From: JAIVGV01 sp035295985
Lineage (GTDB): Bacteria; Acidobacteriota; Blastocatellia; Pyrinomonadales; Pyrinomonadaceae
Direction of reading: 5' to 3'
Assembly (NCBI GenBank): GCA_035295985.1
Contig: DATHBT010000060.1
Span: 1-23,084 of the forward strand
DNA: 23,084 nt
Of the stretch, positions 1-7,191 are shown piece after piece; within the stretch, counting starts at the first letter, position 1, and each line of letters starts with the position of its first letter. The notes beneath the pieces are model-generated. The model saw nothing but the letters and a program-made list of their open reading frames with translations. It was not told where the DNA came from and searched no databases. A program made the translations under genes and the position numbers.

Positions 1-2402
1 GGCGTGACCGCGCGCCAGTCCGCGAGCTGATCAGACCAGTGTGGGCTTGAAGGGTCGCCGGAGACGCCGAGCGCGATGCCCTGCTGCGTCCTGTCCCAGT
101 CCGCCGTGTCGGCAATGAGCCGCATCGAGACGCCCGCGCCGACGTTGACCGTCGGGCCGATGGTGCCGCCGCTGCCGTTCAAGGGGACGGGCGCGATCTG
201 GAATGGCTGGCCGATGAGCGGCACGGAGGCGAGCGGGTGGTTGAAGCGCCCCTGCGAGTAGCGGCCCCAGGTCCACTGCGCCTCGTCCGCGCCGAGCCTG
301 CGCACGAGGTTCGCGCGCGCGTCAGCGAAGCTGGCGCGTATCAGCTCGCCGTAGTCCTTGAACTCCTTCGGCAGCCATTCGCGTGGGTTCTCCCTGACAA
401 GCTGATCAACCCAGTCGTCGTCGTTCGGCCAGTTGTACAGGCGCGCGCGCTCCTCGCCGAGCGCGGCCACGAGCACGCGCCGGCGGAAAGACCCGCGCAT
501 CTCGGAGGCGAGCGGGGCCGCGCGCGAGTCTGCGTCCACGCGCCCGTCCCAGCTTTCGAGGAGCTTGAGCGCCTCACGGAACTGTCGCTCTTCGTCGGCG
601 GACGCAGCCGGCGCGACGGCGCGGCCGAGCCGCGCGGCCTCGCGCGCGAAGACGTGGCCGCCGATTGAGTAGGTGTCGCCCTGGACGGCGCGGAAGTCTT
701 CGGCGGTCAGTTTCGTCCTGTCTTTCAAAAGATCGTAGATGCGGCGCGTCCTGTAAGCCGAAGCCCACTCGTGCGTGAGGTGGTGGCGGTAGCTGCGGCC
801 CACGACACGCGAGTTGGCCGTGACGATGAGGCCCGAAGGTGGATCGAAGACGTGCGGCAACTCCGCGAACGGGATGAAGCCCGTCCACTCGCCCGCGTCG
901 GTCGAGCCGTCGTAAGGCACGCTCCCGTCGCCGCTCTTGCGGACGGGTATCATGCCCGCGCCGTAGTAGCCGATGTGCCCGCGCGTGTCCGCGTAGATGA
1001 AGTTCTGCGTGGGGCCGCGGTACTCGGAGAGCGCGGCGCGGAACTCGTCCCAGTTGCGCGCGCGGTTCAGTTTGTAGAAGGCGACGAACTCGTTGGCGTT
1101 CTGGTCGAGCGCAGTCCAGCGCAGGCTGTAGCGCGCGCCGGCGCGTTCCGTAACTATGGGGCCGTGGCGCGTGACCGTGACCTCATGCGCGACCGTTTCG
1201 GTCGCCGTGCCGATGGGGCTTTTGCGAACCTTGATCTCCTCTGTGCGAACCTCCGCCTCGCGCGCGCCCGCGGGGGTCTGGTAGGTGCGGGACTGCGGGC
1301 CGGAGAATTTTTCCAGGTAGAGGTCTTGCACGTCCGGGCCGAGGTTGGTCATGCCCCACGCGACGTGCTCGTTGTGGCCGATGATGATGCCGGGCGCGCC
1401 GGGCGCGGTGACGCCCGCGACGTTAACGCCCGGAGCCTTCAGGTGCGCCATGTGCCAGATCGACGGGGCCGACGGCGGCAGGTGCGGATCGTTCGCCAGC
1501 AGGGGCTTGCCAGTCGCCGTGCGCTTTCCGCTCACCACCCAGTTGTTGCTGACCGCCGACTCTTCCGTGTATAGCCCCGCACGCTCAAGCGAGCGCCGCG
1601 TGGCCTCGAAGAATTTACCGGCCTCTTCGAGCACGGCCGCGTCGGGCGCGACCGCGTTCGTGTTCCTCGTGCCGTGCCGCTGCTGCGATCTGCCGGGACG
1701 CGCGGCCGGCGCGTCCGTGCCGACGACGGGAACGTCGAGGGGCGAAGTCGCGGGCAGCAGTTGCGAGCGACGGTCGGCGGGCAGGTCTGCCAGCGCGGCG
1801 CGCATCAGGTCGGTAGGCCAGGTGGTCGAGAGCGACTCAGCGAAAATCTTGCCGATGATGATCGAGTCGGCAGGACGCCACGCGCGCGGGCGGTAGCCGA
1901 GGAGTTGAAACTCCTGCGGGAGTTTTCGGCCCTCGCCGCCGTCGTGTGCCTCGACGTAGGCGTTGACGCCGCGCGCGTAGGCTTCGAGCACGCGGCGCGT
2001 CTCGGCCGGCGCGTTCGCTTCGAGAGTTTCGGACAGTCGCCCGAAGCCGTAGGTGCGGTGGCGCTTGTCCTCTTCGAGCGCGGCGCGGCCGAATATCTCG
2101 GCCAGCTCGCCGCGGGCCGTGCGCCGCAGCAAGTCCATCTGCCACAGGCGGTCGGCGGCCGTCGCGTAGCCTTGGGCGAAGTAGAGGTCTTCGTCACCCG
2201 CGGCTTCTATATGCGGGATGCCGCGCTCGTCGCGCGTGATCCTGACTTGTGCGCGAAGCCCCGCAAGGCCGACAGGCTGCGGCGCGGGCGCGGGCGTCTG
2301 TGTGCCGGCACGCGGGCCGGGCGGCGGCGACAGCAGCGCGAGGGCGAGGCAGAGCGGGACGACGAGACTTCTCTTTGTCTGTTGGCGTGGCTGAGTTGTC
2401 AT
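1..2402 (-). CDS. Penicillin acylase family protein (Ntn-hydrolase), 3' end cut by window edge
   Basis: The protein reads without interruption for 800 codons from the ATG at 2402 to the window edge, where about the last few dozen residues are missing. An N-terminal signal peptide (about residues 1-33) fits export to the periplasm. Residues about 45-275 resemble the alpha chain of penicillin G acylases. The motif SNNWVV starts at Ser285; in this family that serine follows the autocatalytic cut and becomes the N-terminal nucleophile of the beta chain. It is followed by LLANDPHL and, further on, by TANSRVVG, where the family places the oxyanion-hole asparagine. Known family members hydrolyse amide bonds in beta-lactams, acyl-homoserine lactones or other N-acyl compounds; the substrate here cannot be told. 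It lies downstream of the NHL gene on the same strand, separated by a fold-back repeat. No strong Shine-Dalgarno sequence precedes the ATG. Family assignment is firm. Confidence 0.93.
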   Translation of the reverse strand, partial: MTTQPRQQTKRSLVVPLCLALALLSPPPGPRAGTQTPAPAPQPVGLAGLRAQVRITRDERGIPHIEAAGDEDLYFAQGYATAADRLWQMDLLRRTARGELAEIFGRAALEEDKRHRTYGFGRLSETLEANAPAETRRVLEAYARGVNAYVEAHDGGEGRKLPQEFQLLGYRPRAWRPADSIIIGKIFAESLSTTWPTDLMRAALADLPADRRSQLLPATSPLDVPVVGTDAPAARPGRSQQRHGTRNTNAVAPDAAVLEEAGKFFEATRRSLERAGLYTEESAVSNNWVVSGKRTATGKPLLANDPHLPPSAPSIWHMAHLKAPGVNVAGVTAPGAPGIIIGHNEHVAWGMTNLGPDVQDLYLEKFSGPQSRTYQTPAGAREAEVRTEEIKVRKSPIGTATETVAHEVTVTRHGPIVTERAGARYSLRWTALDQNANEFVAFYKLNRARNWDEFRAALSEYRGPTQNFIYADTRGHIGYYGAGMIPVRKSGDGSVPYDGSTDAGEWTGFIPFAELPHVFDPPSGLIVTANSRVVGRSYRHHLTHEWASAYRTRRIYDLLKDRTKLTAEDFRAVQGDTYSIGGHVFAREAARLGRAVAPAASADEERQFREALKLLESWDGRVDADSRAAPLASEMRGSFRRRVLVAALGEERARLYNWPNDDDWVDQLVRENPREWLPKEFKDYGELIRASFADARANLVRRLGADEAQWTWGRYSQGRFNHPLASVPLIGQPFQIAPVPLNGSGGTIGPTVNVGAGVSMRLIADTADWDRTQQGIALGVSGDPSSPHWSDQLADWRAVT

Positions 2403-2478
2403 TTGAGCTGTTCGTGCGGACGAGTCTGAGTTGGATTCAAGAATTGTGCGACGCGATGTTAGCAGGAAGCGTGCGGCG

Positions 2479-2620
2479 CGTGAATCGCTTAAGGCCGTGA
2501 ATCGTGAACCGTAAATCGTGAGTGGAAGAAAGCCGCTGCGCACTCCCGCCAGATAAGACGTTGGCGCAGGGCGATCCGTTAGCGACTCACGAGCTACGAT
2601 TTACGGTTCACGATTTACGA
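2479..2620. repeat. Heptamer fold-back repeat, CGTGAAT type
   Basis: The left side reads as degenerate 7-base units (CGTGAAT, CGTGAAC, CGTAAAT, CGTGAGT) at about 2497-2525. A perfect 20-base inverted match lies at 2500-2519 and 2596-2615, with a 76-base spacer. A further CGTGAATCG copy lies at 2479-2487. The right arm runs into the end of the NHL-repeat gene and contains its stop codon. The period and layout match the elements at 5507, 8650, 9539 and 16986, although the heptamer itself differs. Confidence 0.85.
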
Positions 2621-3727
2621 CCGCCTGCGGCGGGCGAAGTGGATGGCGAGCGGGACGAGGCAGAGGCCGACGAGGACGAGCGGGAGGTAGAAGCGCGCGC
2701 CGCGCCCGGCCGGGGCGGGTTGTTCGTGCGAGGTGATAGCTTGCGCGGGCGTCGCCGGCTGGCCGCCGCCCGTCCGGCCCTGCGCGCCGACGGTTGCGAG
2801 CGTCTGCACAGAGCCGTCGGGCGCGAGACGCCGCACGCGCGAGGCGTTGTCCCCGGCTGCCTGGACTAAGCCGACTTCGAGGACGTAAACCGCGCCGTCG
2901 TCGCCGACGGCGATCCCCGTTGGGGCCCAGGGCGATTCGGCGCGGAGCACGGTCGTGGCGCGGCCAGCCTCTGTGACACGCAGGACGCGACGGTTCCGAT
3001 GGTCTGCGACGAACGCGCCGCCGCGCCCGTCGGCCGCGAGACCGTAGATGCCGCCGAAGGCCGCATCCGCGTCGAGCCGTGTCGCGGGATCGCTCGCGCC
3101 CAGATCGCGCGCGGCGGTCGTGACCGTGCCGTCCGGCGTCACGCGGCGCAGGCTTTGTCCGTCTGTGAGATAGACGGTTCCGTCCGGGAGGACGGAAAGG
3201 CCCGCTACGCTCTCGAAGCGTGCGGCAGCGCCGCGCCCGTCCGCCTGGCCGTATGCGCCGCCCGCGACCAACTCGACGCGGCCTTCGGGCGTGCGGCGCA
3301 GCAGCCGCGTCTCGCGCCTGCGGTTGTTGTCCTGCTCCACCGAATAGACGTTGCCCGCCGCGTCGCGCTGCACGCCCCAGCCCGGCGCTACTTCGGTCAG
3401 CGGCAGCAGGTACGTGAACTCGCCGGCAGGCGACATGCGCCAGAAGGCGCTGAACCAGCGGCCCCCCCTGTAGCTGATGTCGCCGCCGTAGAGGTTGCCA
3501 TCCCGGTCGATTCCGAGTTCGTGCGTGTGACGGCCGCCGTCGCCCGCGCGGAAAGTCGAGAGGCGGCCCGCGGCGTCAACCTTCCAGACGGTTTCGAGAT
3601 CGCTGAAATAGAGGACGCGCCGCTCGCCGTCGAAGACGATGCCGGTCGCGGGGTGCGCGCGCGCCGAGGCCGCGAAGGCAGCGGCCAACGACAGGGCGAC
3701 GACTACTCTGGAAAGCTTTCGTCTCAT
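2615..3727 (-). CDS. Secreted NHL-repeat beta-propeller protein with C-terminal membrane anchor
   Basis: The 370-residue protein opens with a signal peptide (about residues 1-24, ending ASARAHP). The body is a series of NHL/SMP-30-like blades with recurring patterns such as GIDRDGNLYGGD, GLSVLPDGTVYLTDG, GLAADGRGGAFVADHRNRRVLRV and GIAVGDDGAVYVLE. The C-terminus has one hydrophobic segment (about 344-363) followed by RRRRS, a layout of signal-anchored surface proteins, so the propeller should sit outside the cytoplasm. NHL propellers bind proteins or small ligands; some relatives are lactonases, but no enzyme motif is clear here. It starts 25 bases after the dioxygenase-like gene, so the two are probably co-transcribed. 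The final serine codon and TAA stop come from the neighbouring heptamer repeat, suggesting that the original C-terminus may have been altered. Confidence 0.85.
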   Translation of the reverse strand: MRRKLSRVVVALSLAAAFAASARAHPATGIVFDGERRVLYFSDLETVWKVDAAGRLSTFRAGDGGRHTHELGIDRDGNLYGGDISYRGGRWFSAFWRMSPAGEFTYLLPLTEVAPGWGVQRDAAGNVYSVEQDNNRRRETRLLRRTPEGRVELVAGGAYGQADGRGAAARFESVAGLSVLPDGTVYLTDGQSLRRVTPDGTVTTAARDLGASDPATRLDADAAFGGIYGLAADGRGGAFVADHRNRRVLRVTEAGRATTVLRAESPWAPTGIAVGDDGAVYVLEVGLVQAAGDNASRVRRLAPDGSVQTLATVGAQGRTGGGQPATPAQAITSHEQPAPAGRGARFYLPLVLVGLCLVPLAIHFARRRRS

Positions 3728-3752
3728 CTTTCAACTCGAATCGGGGAGACGT

Positions 3753-4394
3753 TCAGCCGACTTTTATGTCACGCACGCCGCGCAGCACGCCCGCCGCGTC
3801 GCGCGTGAGCCGCATGAGGGGCGAGAACGCGCCGCCGGCGACGTGCCGCTCGCGCTCCGATTTCGGTATCAGCGGGTCGTCCTCGAACCAGTATTCAGCG
3901 ATCCAGCGTTCGGCCAGCCCCGGCGCTTTGACGCTGGCGTGGATGTGCGCCGGGTTGTCGGTGCCGGGGTAGGAGGCTGGCCTGATGGTTCGGAACTCGT
4001 AGCGGCCTTCGCGGCCCGTGAGCATCATTCCGCGCAGGCGCGCCGTGGCGGCCGGCTCGCCGCGCGAGTCGCTGTAGATGCCGCGCGCGTCGGTGTGATA
4101 GACGAAGAGCGTCGCGCCTTCGAGCGGCGTGCGGCCGTCCGCCGCGTAGATCGTGCCCGAGACGACGAGCGGCACGCCCGACTCCCCGTCCGTCCCGATC
4201 CGCGTGCTCCAACCGAGCGTCCCCGGCTCGCCCGAGGCGGCGCTCGAAGCGGCCGTCAACGCGCCCTGACGCGAGCATCCGAGCAGCGCCGTCGGCAACG
4301 CGGCGAGTCCGGCGAGGGCTACGGCGGATTGACGCAAAAACAGTCGCCGCCCCGCCGGGTCGATTCCAAACCTTAAATCAGTTTCGTGCTTCAT
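3753..4394 (-). CDS. Tat-exported lipoprotein, intradiol ring-cleavage dioxygenase-like
   Basis: The chosen start at 4394 gives 213 residues; a longer in-frame reading to 4550 adds only arginine-rich sequence and would lie over the opposite promoter. The N-terminus has a twin-arginine motif (GRRLFLRQ, Arg16-Arg17), a hydrophobic stretch and a lipobox LLGC with Cys40, predicting folded export and lipid attachment. The rest matches the C-terminal core of protocatechuate 3,4-dioxygenase/catechol dioxygenase-like proteins: a carboxypeptidase-like beta sandwich (SGTIYAADGRTPLEGATLFVYHTD), then the candidate non-haem Fe(III) ligands Tyr108 (GIYS), Tyr142 (ASYP), His150 and His152 (AHIHASV). The known family reaction is oxygen-dependent cleavage between the two catechol hydroxyls; the extracytoplasmic substrate here is unknown. 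GGGGG lies upstream of the start as a ribosome site. It is the first gene of a likely operon with the NHL protein. Confidence 0.88.
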   Translation of the reverse strand: MKHETDLRFGIDPAGRRLFLRQSAVALAGLAALPTALLGCSRQGALTAASSAASGEPGTLGWSTRIGTDGESGVPLVVSGTIYAADGRTPLEGATLFVYHTDARGIYSDSRGEPAATARLRGMMLTGREGRYEFRTIRPASYPGTDNPAHIHASVKAPGLAERWIAEYWFEDDPLIPKSERERHVAGGAFSPLMRLTRDAAGVLRGVRDIKVG

Positions 4395-4527
4395 CTCTTG
4401 CCCCCTTCGCGGCGGCCGGCGAGCCGCCGACCTCCTTGCCACTAAATCAAGTCGGGCCGGGCGCGGCCGTCGCCCGCCTCTCCTTCCAACTTTTTCGCGA
4501 GGGAGGGGAACGCCGGGGCGCAGGAGG

Positions 4528-4557
4528 TTGACGCTCTCGCCGGCCCGCAACTACAAT
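4528..4557 (+). promoter_or_regulatory. Sigma70-type promoter for the outer-membrane protein gene
   Basis: TTGACG at 4528-4533 and TACAAT at 4552-4557 are separated by 18 bases, close to the consensus for the housekeeping sigma factor. A transcription start near 4564 would leave a leader of about 60 bases before the ATG at 4627. The TTG of the -35 box could be mistaken for a start codon, but translation from there gives no signal-peptide-like N-terminus. Confidence 0.7.
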
Positions 4558-4626
4558 CCGCTCGGCTTCCCGTCACGCGCGAAGCCGCCCCGACACTTCT
4601 TCGATCTCGTGCCGACGAAAACCTTT

Positions 4627-5505
4627 ATGAGCCTGCGCCTCTTAAATTCAATACGAGCGCTCCCGGCAGTTTTGTTCGCGCTCCTTTTCACAGCCGCAAC
4701 GGCTCAGGCGCAGCAGCGCCCGCTTATCACGGAAGACGTTGACATCATCCCGCCCGGCACGGTTCGCCTTCAGGTCGGCATAGACTTCATGCAGGACGCC
4801 AAGTTCCCGGCTTCGGGTCTGACGGGCGACCTGACGCGCGTCGGCGTCGTCGGCGTCAACGTCGGCCTCTCGCCGAACGTCCAGTTCGAGATCGAGGGCG
4901 TGCTGCAAAACTTCCTGAGCGTGAACTCCGCCACGCCGAACCCCGCCATCCCGCGCGGCTTCACGGGCGGCTCGACGAACGACACGGGCGACTTCCGCCT
5001 CGCCACCAAGATCAAGCTCCGCAGCGAGACGCGGCGCGGCCCCTCGCTCGGCTTCCGCTTCGGCGTCGATCTCCCGAACTCGAACGAGACGCGAGGGCTA
5101 GGCGTCAACCAGACGAACGCCTTCGGCACCGTCCTCGTCGGCAAGAAGTTCGGCGAGGACGACCGCCTCAACCTCTTCGGCAACCTCGGCATCGGCATCC
5201 TGACCGCGCCCACCGAGCGCTTCACGCAGAACGACGTGCTGCTCTACGGCATCGCCGGCATCTACCGCGTCAACCGCCAGATCAACCTCGCCGGCGAGAT
5301 CAACGGCCGCGCCAACACGCGCTCGGGCCGCGCCCCGCTCGGAACCGAGTCCCTCTCGGAAGCGCGCCTCGGCCTGCAAGTGAAAGCCACGGGCCTACGC
5401 TTCGACTTCGCAGGCATCGCCGGCCTCAACGACTTCAGCCCGCGCACGGGCCTCACCTTCGGCGTCACCTACGACTCGCCGACCGTCTTCGCGCCGGCAA
5501 AATAA
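4627..5505 (+). CDS. Outer-membrane beta-barrel protein, transporter / phenol MetA-pathway-like
   Basis: From ATG 4627 the protein is 292 residues and starts with a clear signal peptide (about 1-28, ending TAQA before QQ). The mature part alternates polar and hydrophobic residues in short strands with glycine-rich turns (for example VGVVGVNVGLSPNVQFEIEGVLQNF, LATKIKLRSETRRGPSLGFRFGVDLPN, LGLQVKATGLRFDFAGIAGLND) and ends with a strand. That is the pattern of the transporter/MetA-pathway-of-phenol-degradation family of outer-membrane barrels. Members are annotated as aromatic-compound channels, but substrates are mostly untested. A longer reading from TTG 4528 was rejected because that codon is the -35 box of the promoter and the extra residues have no signal character. 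The stop codon lies directly before a heptamer fold-back repeat. It is divergent from the dioxygenase-like gene, and the pairing with an aromatic-ring enzyme is suggestive only. Confidence 0.8.
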   Translation: MSLRLLNSIRALPAVLFALLFTAATAQAQQRPLITEDVDIIPPGTVRLQVGIDFMQDAKFPASGLTGDLTRVGVVGVNVGLSPNVQFEIEGVLQNFLSVNSATPNPAIPRGFTGGSTNDTGDFRLATKIKLRSETRRGPSLGFRFGVDLPNSNETRGLGVNQTNAFGTVLVGKKFGEDDRLNLFGNLGIGILTAPTERFTQNDVLLYGIAGIYRVNRQINLAGEINGRANTRSGRAPLGTESLSEARLGLQVKATGLRFDFAGIAGLNDFSPRTGLTFGVTYDSPTVFAPAK

Positions 5506-5506
5506 A

Positions 5507-5642
5507 GAAGCTGTTAGCTATTAGCTGTTAGCTGTTAGCCGGAAGGGAACAACTTCAGCTTTCGTCTGAGTTTGTATTTTCCGCTTTCCTAACAGCTAAC
5601 AGCTAACAGCTAACAGCTAATAGCTAACAGCTAATAGCTTCC
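5507..5642. repeat. Heptamer fold-back repeat, GCTAACA type
   Basis: The left arm (5509-5539) consists of AGCTGTT/AGCTATT heptamers and is a perfect 31-base reverse complement of 5602-5632. The right arm is longer, running from about 5589 to 5640 with roughly seven units against four on the left. The 48-base spacer begins CCGGAAGGGAACA, which matches the spacer start of the element at 9539 at 11 of 13 positions. The element begins two bases after the stop codon of the outer-membrane protein gene. Confidence 0.95.
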
Positions 5643-5651
5643 TGCCAACTT

Positions 5652-5677
5652 GCAACCTGAAACCTGAAACCTGAAAC
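5652..5677 (+). repeat. Tandem AACCTGA heptamers
   Basis: Three exact AACCTGA units at 5654-5674 are followed by AACTG and end nine bases before the ATG at 5686. They have the same 7-base period as the adjacent fold-back but a different unit, and resemble the right arm of the element at 16986-17061. No Shine-Dalgarno sequence is present between these repeats and the start codon. Confidence 0.85.
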
Positions 5678-5685
5678 TGTCTCCG

Positions 5686-6387
5686 ATGTACGACTGGCTC
5701 GCCGGGGTCGTTAAGTGGCTCCACGACTTCATCACGGAGGTGCCGATCTACGTCGCCGGCCCGGCGATGGTCGTTATCGGCGCGCTCGACTCGTCGCTCC
5801 TCAGCCTGCCGGAGATCAACGACTACCTCGTCGTAGCGCGCTGCTACAGCGATCCCAAAGCGGTCTTCTACTTCCCGCTCTTCGCGGCGGCCGGCTCCGT
5901 CATCGGCTGCGTGCTGCTCTATACGATTGTGCGGCGGGGCGGGCAGGCGTTGATGCGCCGCCGCTTCAAGGCAGAACACATCGCGCGGGTCGAGAGGGCC
6001 TACGCGCGTTTCGGCGTGCTGGCGCTTGCCGTTCCGGCGCTTTTGCCGCCGCCGATGCCGTTCAAAATCTTCGTCGCCACGGCGGGCGTGCTCGAATACC
6101 CGCGCTGGAAGTTCATGACGACGATCATGATCGCCCGGACGCTGCGCTACGTCGTCGGGGGCACGCTGGCCGTCTTCTACGGCGAGCGCGTGATCGAGTT
6201 CATGCGACAGAACGGCACGATGATCGTCAGCGTCGTGGCAGGGCTGATCATCATCGGGGTGGCGATTTACGTCTTCGCCAAGCACATCAAGACGCCACGC
6301 CGAAGTGTGATGGAGCAGGTCGCTGAGGCGGCGCGGGAAGGCGAAGGGGCCGGGGGCGACTCCACGTCGCAGGCCGCGTCGGATTGA
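5686..6387 (+). CDS. YqaA-type VTT (DedA-superfamily) membrane protein, copy 1
   Basis: The 233-residue protein has several hydrophobic segments and the VTT/SNARE-associated layout: LDSSLLSLPEINDYLVV near residues 34-50, a small-residue helix GSVIGCVLLYTIVRRGG, and the re-entrant motif ALLPPPMPFKIFVATAGV around residues 118-135. These match YqaA-like members of the DedA superfamily. Superfamily members include transporters of undecaprenyl phosphate and phospholipid scramblases; the role of YqaA forms is not established. A hydrophilic tail of about 35 residues rich in Glu, Ala and Gly follows the last helix. It is followed 33 bases later by a paralogue, so the two may act together. Translation start is uncertain because heptamer repeats replace any ribosome site. 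Confidence 0.85.
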   Translation: MYDWLAGVVKWLHDFITEVPIYVAGPAMVVIGALDSSLLSLPEINDYLVVARCYSDPKAVFYFPLFAAAGSVIGCVLLYTIVRRGGQALMRRRFKAEHIARVERAYARFGVLALAVPALLPPPMPFKIFVATAGVLEYPRWKFMTTIMIARTLRYVVGGTLAVFYGERVIEFMRQNGTMIVSVVAGLIIIGVAIYVFAKHIKTPRRSVMEQVAEAAREGEGAGGDSTSQAASD

Positions 6388-6401
6388 CGCCCGGCGGGCG
6401 C

Positions 6402-6410
6402 GGAGGGGAG
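6402..6410 (+). promoter_or_regulatory. Ribosome binding site fixing the TTG start at 6421
   Basis: GGAGGGGAG lies 10 bases before TTG 6421. The nearby GTG at 6410 runs into a stop after three codons, so TTG is the only workable start. Confidence 0.65.
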
Positions 6411-6420
6411 TGAACCGCCG

Positions 6421-7056
6421 TTGAAGTGGCTCTGGCGCAAGATCACGAACGGGCTTGAGAGCGTCTCGAACTACCTCGGCGCGTTCGGCGCGCTAGGCCT
6501 GTTCGCCGTCGCCCTGTTGGATTCGTCGCTCGTCCCGATGCCGGGCGGGGCCGACGCGCTGACGATCCTGCTCGCGGGCCGCTTCCCCGAACGCTGGCCG
6601 CTCTACGCCGCGTCGGCCGCCCTCGGCTCGACCGCCGGCTGCGTCATCCTCTACTACATCTCGCGGCGCGCGGGCCGCAAAGCACTCTCTCGCTTCGGCC
6701 CGCGCAAGCAGGCGCGCGTTCGGGAACTGATCGAACGCTACGACGTGCTGACCGTGCTCGTCGCGTCGGTGCTCCCGCCGCCGTTTCCGTTCAAGCTGTT
6801 CGTCATCACGGCGGGCGTCTTCCGCTTCCCCGTGCTGCGCTTCGCCCTCGCGATTGCCGCGGGCCGCGCCTTCCGCTTCGGCCTCGAAGCCTACCTCGCC
6901 GCCAACTACGGCGAGCAGGCTAAGGAGCTATTCGCGCGCTACTACCCGTACATCGGTCTCGGCGTGGCCGCGCTCGTCGTCCTCTTCGTCGTGCTGCGTA
7001 ACCTGTCGAAGCGGAGGCAGGGTGTCAGGTCGGACGAGCAAGGCTCGGAGACTTGA
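6421..7056 (+). CDS. YqaA-type VTT (DedA-superfamily) membrane protein, copy 2
   Basis: This 211-residue paralogue of the preceding gene shares the LDSSLVPMP segment (about 33-41), GSTAGCVILYYISRRAGRKAL (69-89) and SVLPPPFPFKLFVITAGVFRFP (116-137). A final hydrophobic helix (about 184-202) and a short basic tail end it. The start is TTG at 6421, chosen because GGAGGGGAG at 6402-6410 sits 10 bases upstream and the first residues MKWLWRKITNGLESVSNYLG fit the family. Side-by-side paralogues suggest a recent duplication or a heteromeric pair. Undecaprenyl-phosphate or lipid movement is possible by family analogy but is not shown. Confidence 0.88.
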   Translation: MKWLWRKITNGLESVSNYLGAFGALGLFAVALLDSSLVPMPGGADALTILLAGRFPERWPLYAASAALGSTAGCVILYYISRRAGRKALSRFGPRKQARVRELIERYDVLTVLVASVLPPPFPFKLFVITAGVFRFPVLRFALAIAAGRAFRFGLEAYLAANYGEQAKELFARYYPYIGLGVAALVVLFVVLRNLSKRRQGVRSDEQGSET

Positions 7057-7118
7057 AGCAGGGAAGACGGGACTCGTTCGGGTTTAAGGGTTGCGGATCA
7101 ATGTGCGGGTAACGGCAT

Positions 7119-7152
7119 GTCAGTACCGCCCGCAGTAGCGGACGGTTCTGAC
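7119..7152. repeat. REP-like imperfect palindrome in a convergent gap
   Basis: GTCAGTACCGCCCGC and GCGGACGGTTCTGAC form a 15-base stem with two mismatches around an AGTA loop. It lies between two convergent genes and could act as a bidirectional transcription stop, but there is no T-tract. The shape resembles repetitive extragenic palindromes. Confidence 0.65.
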
Positions 7153-7191
7153 TCGTAAGCGTGAGCTGTACAGGCTTTAAGCCCAGGCCCC

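Noticed and set aside
2522..2869. Small plus-strand frames over the NHL gene
   Set aside because: They are antisense shadows with Arg/Ala/Asp-rich composition and no recognisable motif.
4395..4550. A 52-residue N-terminal extension of the dioxygenase-like protein
   Set aside because: It is Arg/Pro-rich, would hide the Tat signal inside the chain, and overlaps the divergent promoter.
4528..4626. A 33-residue N-terminal extension of the outer-membrane protein from TTG 4528
   Set aside because: The TTG is the -35 box of a good promoter, and the ATG at 4627 opens a proper signal peptide.
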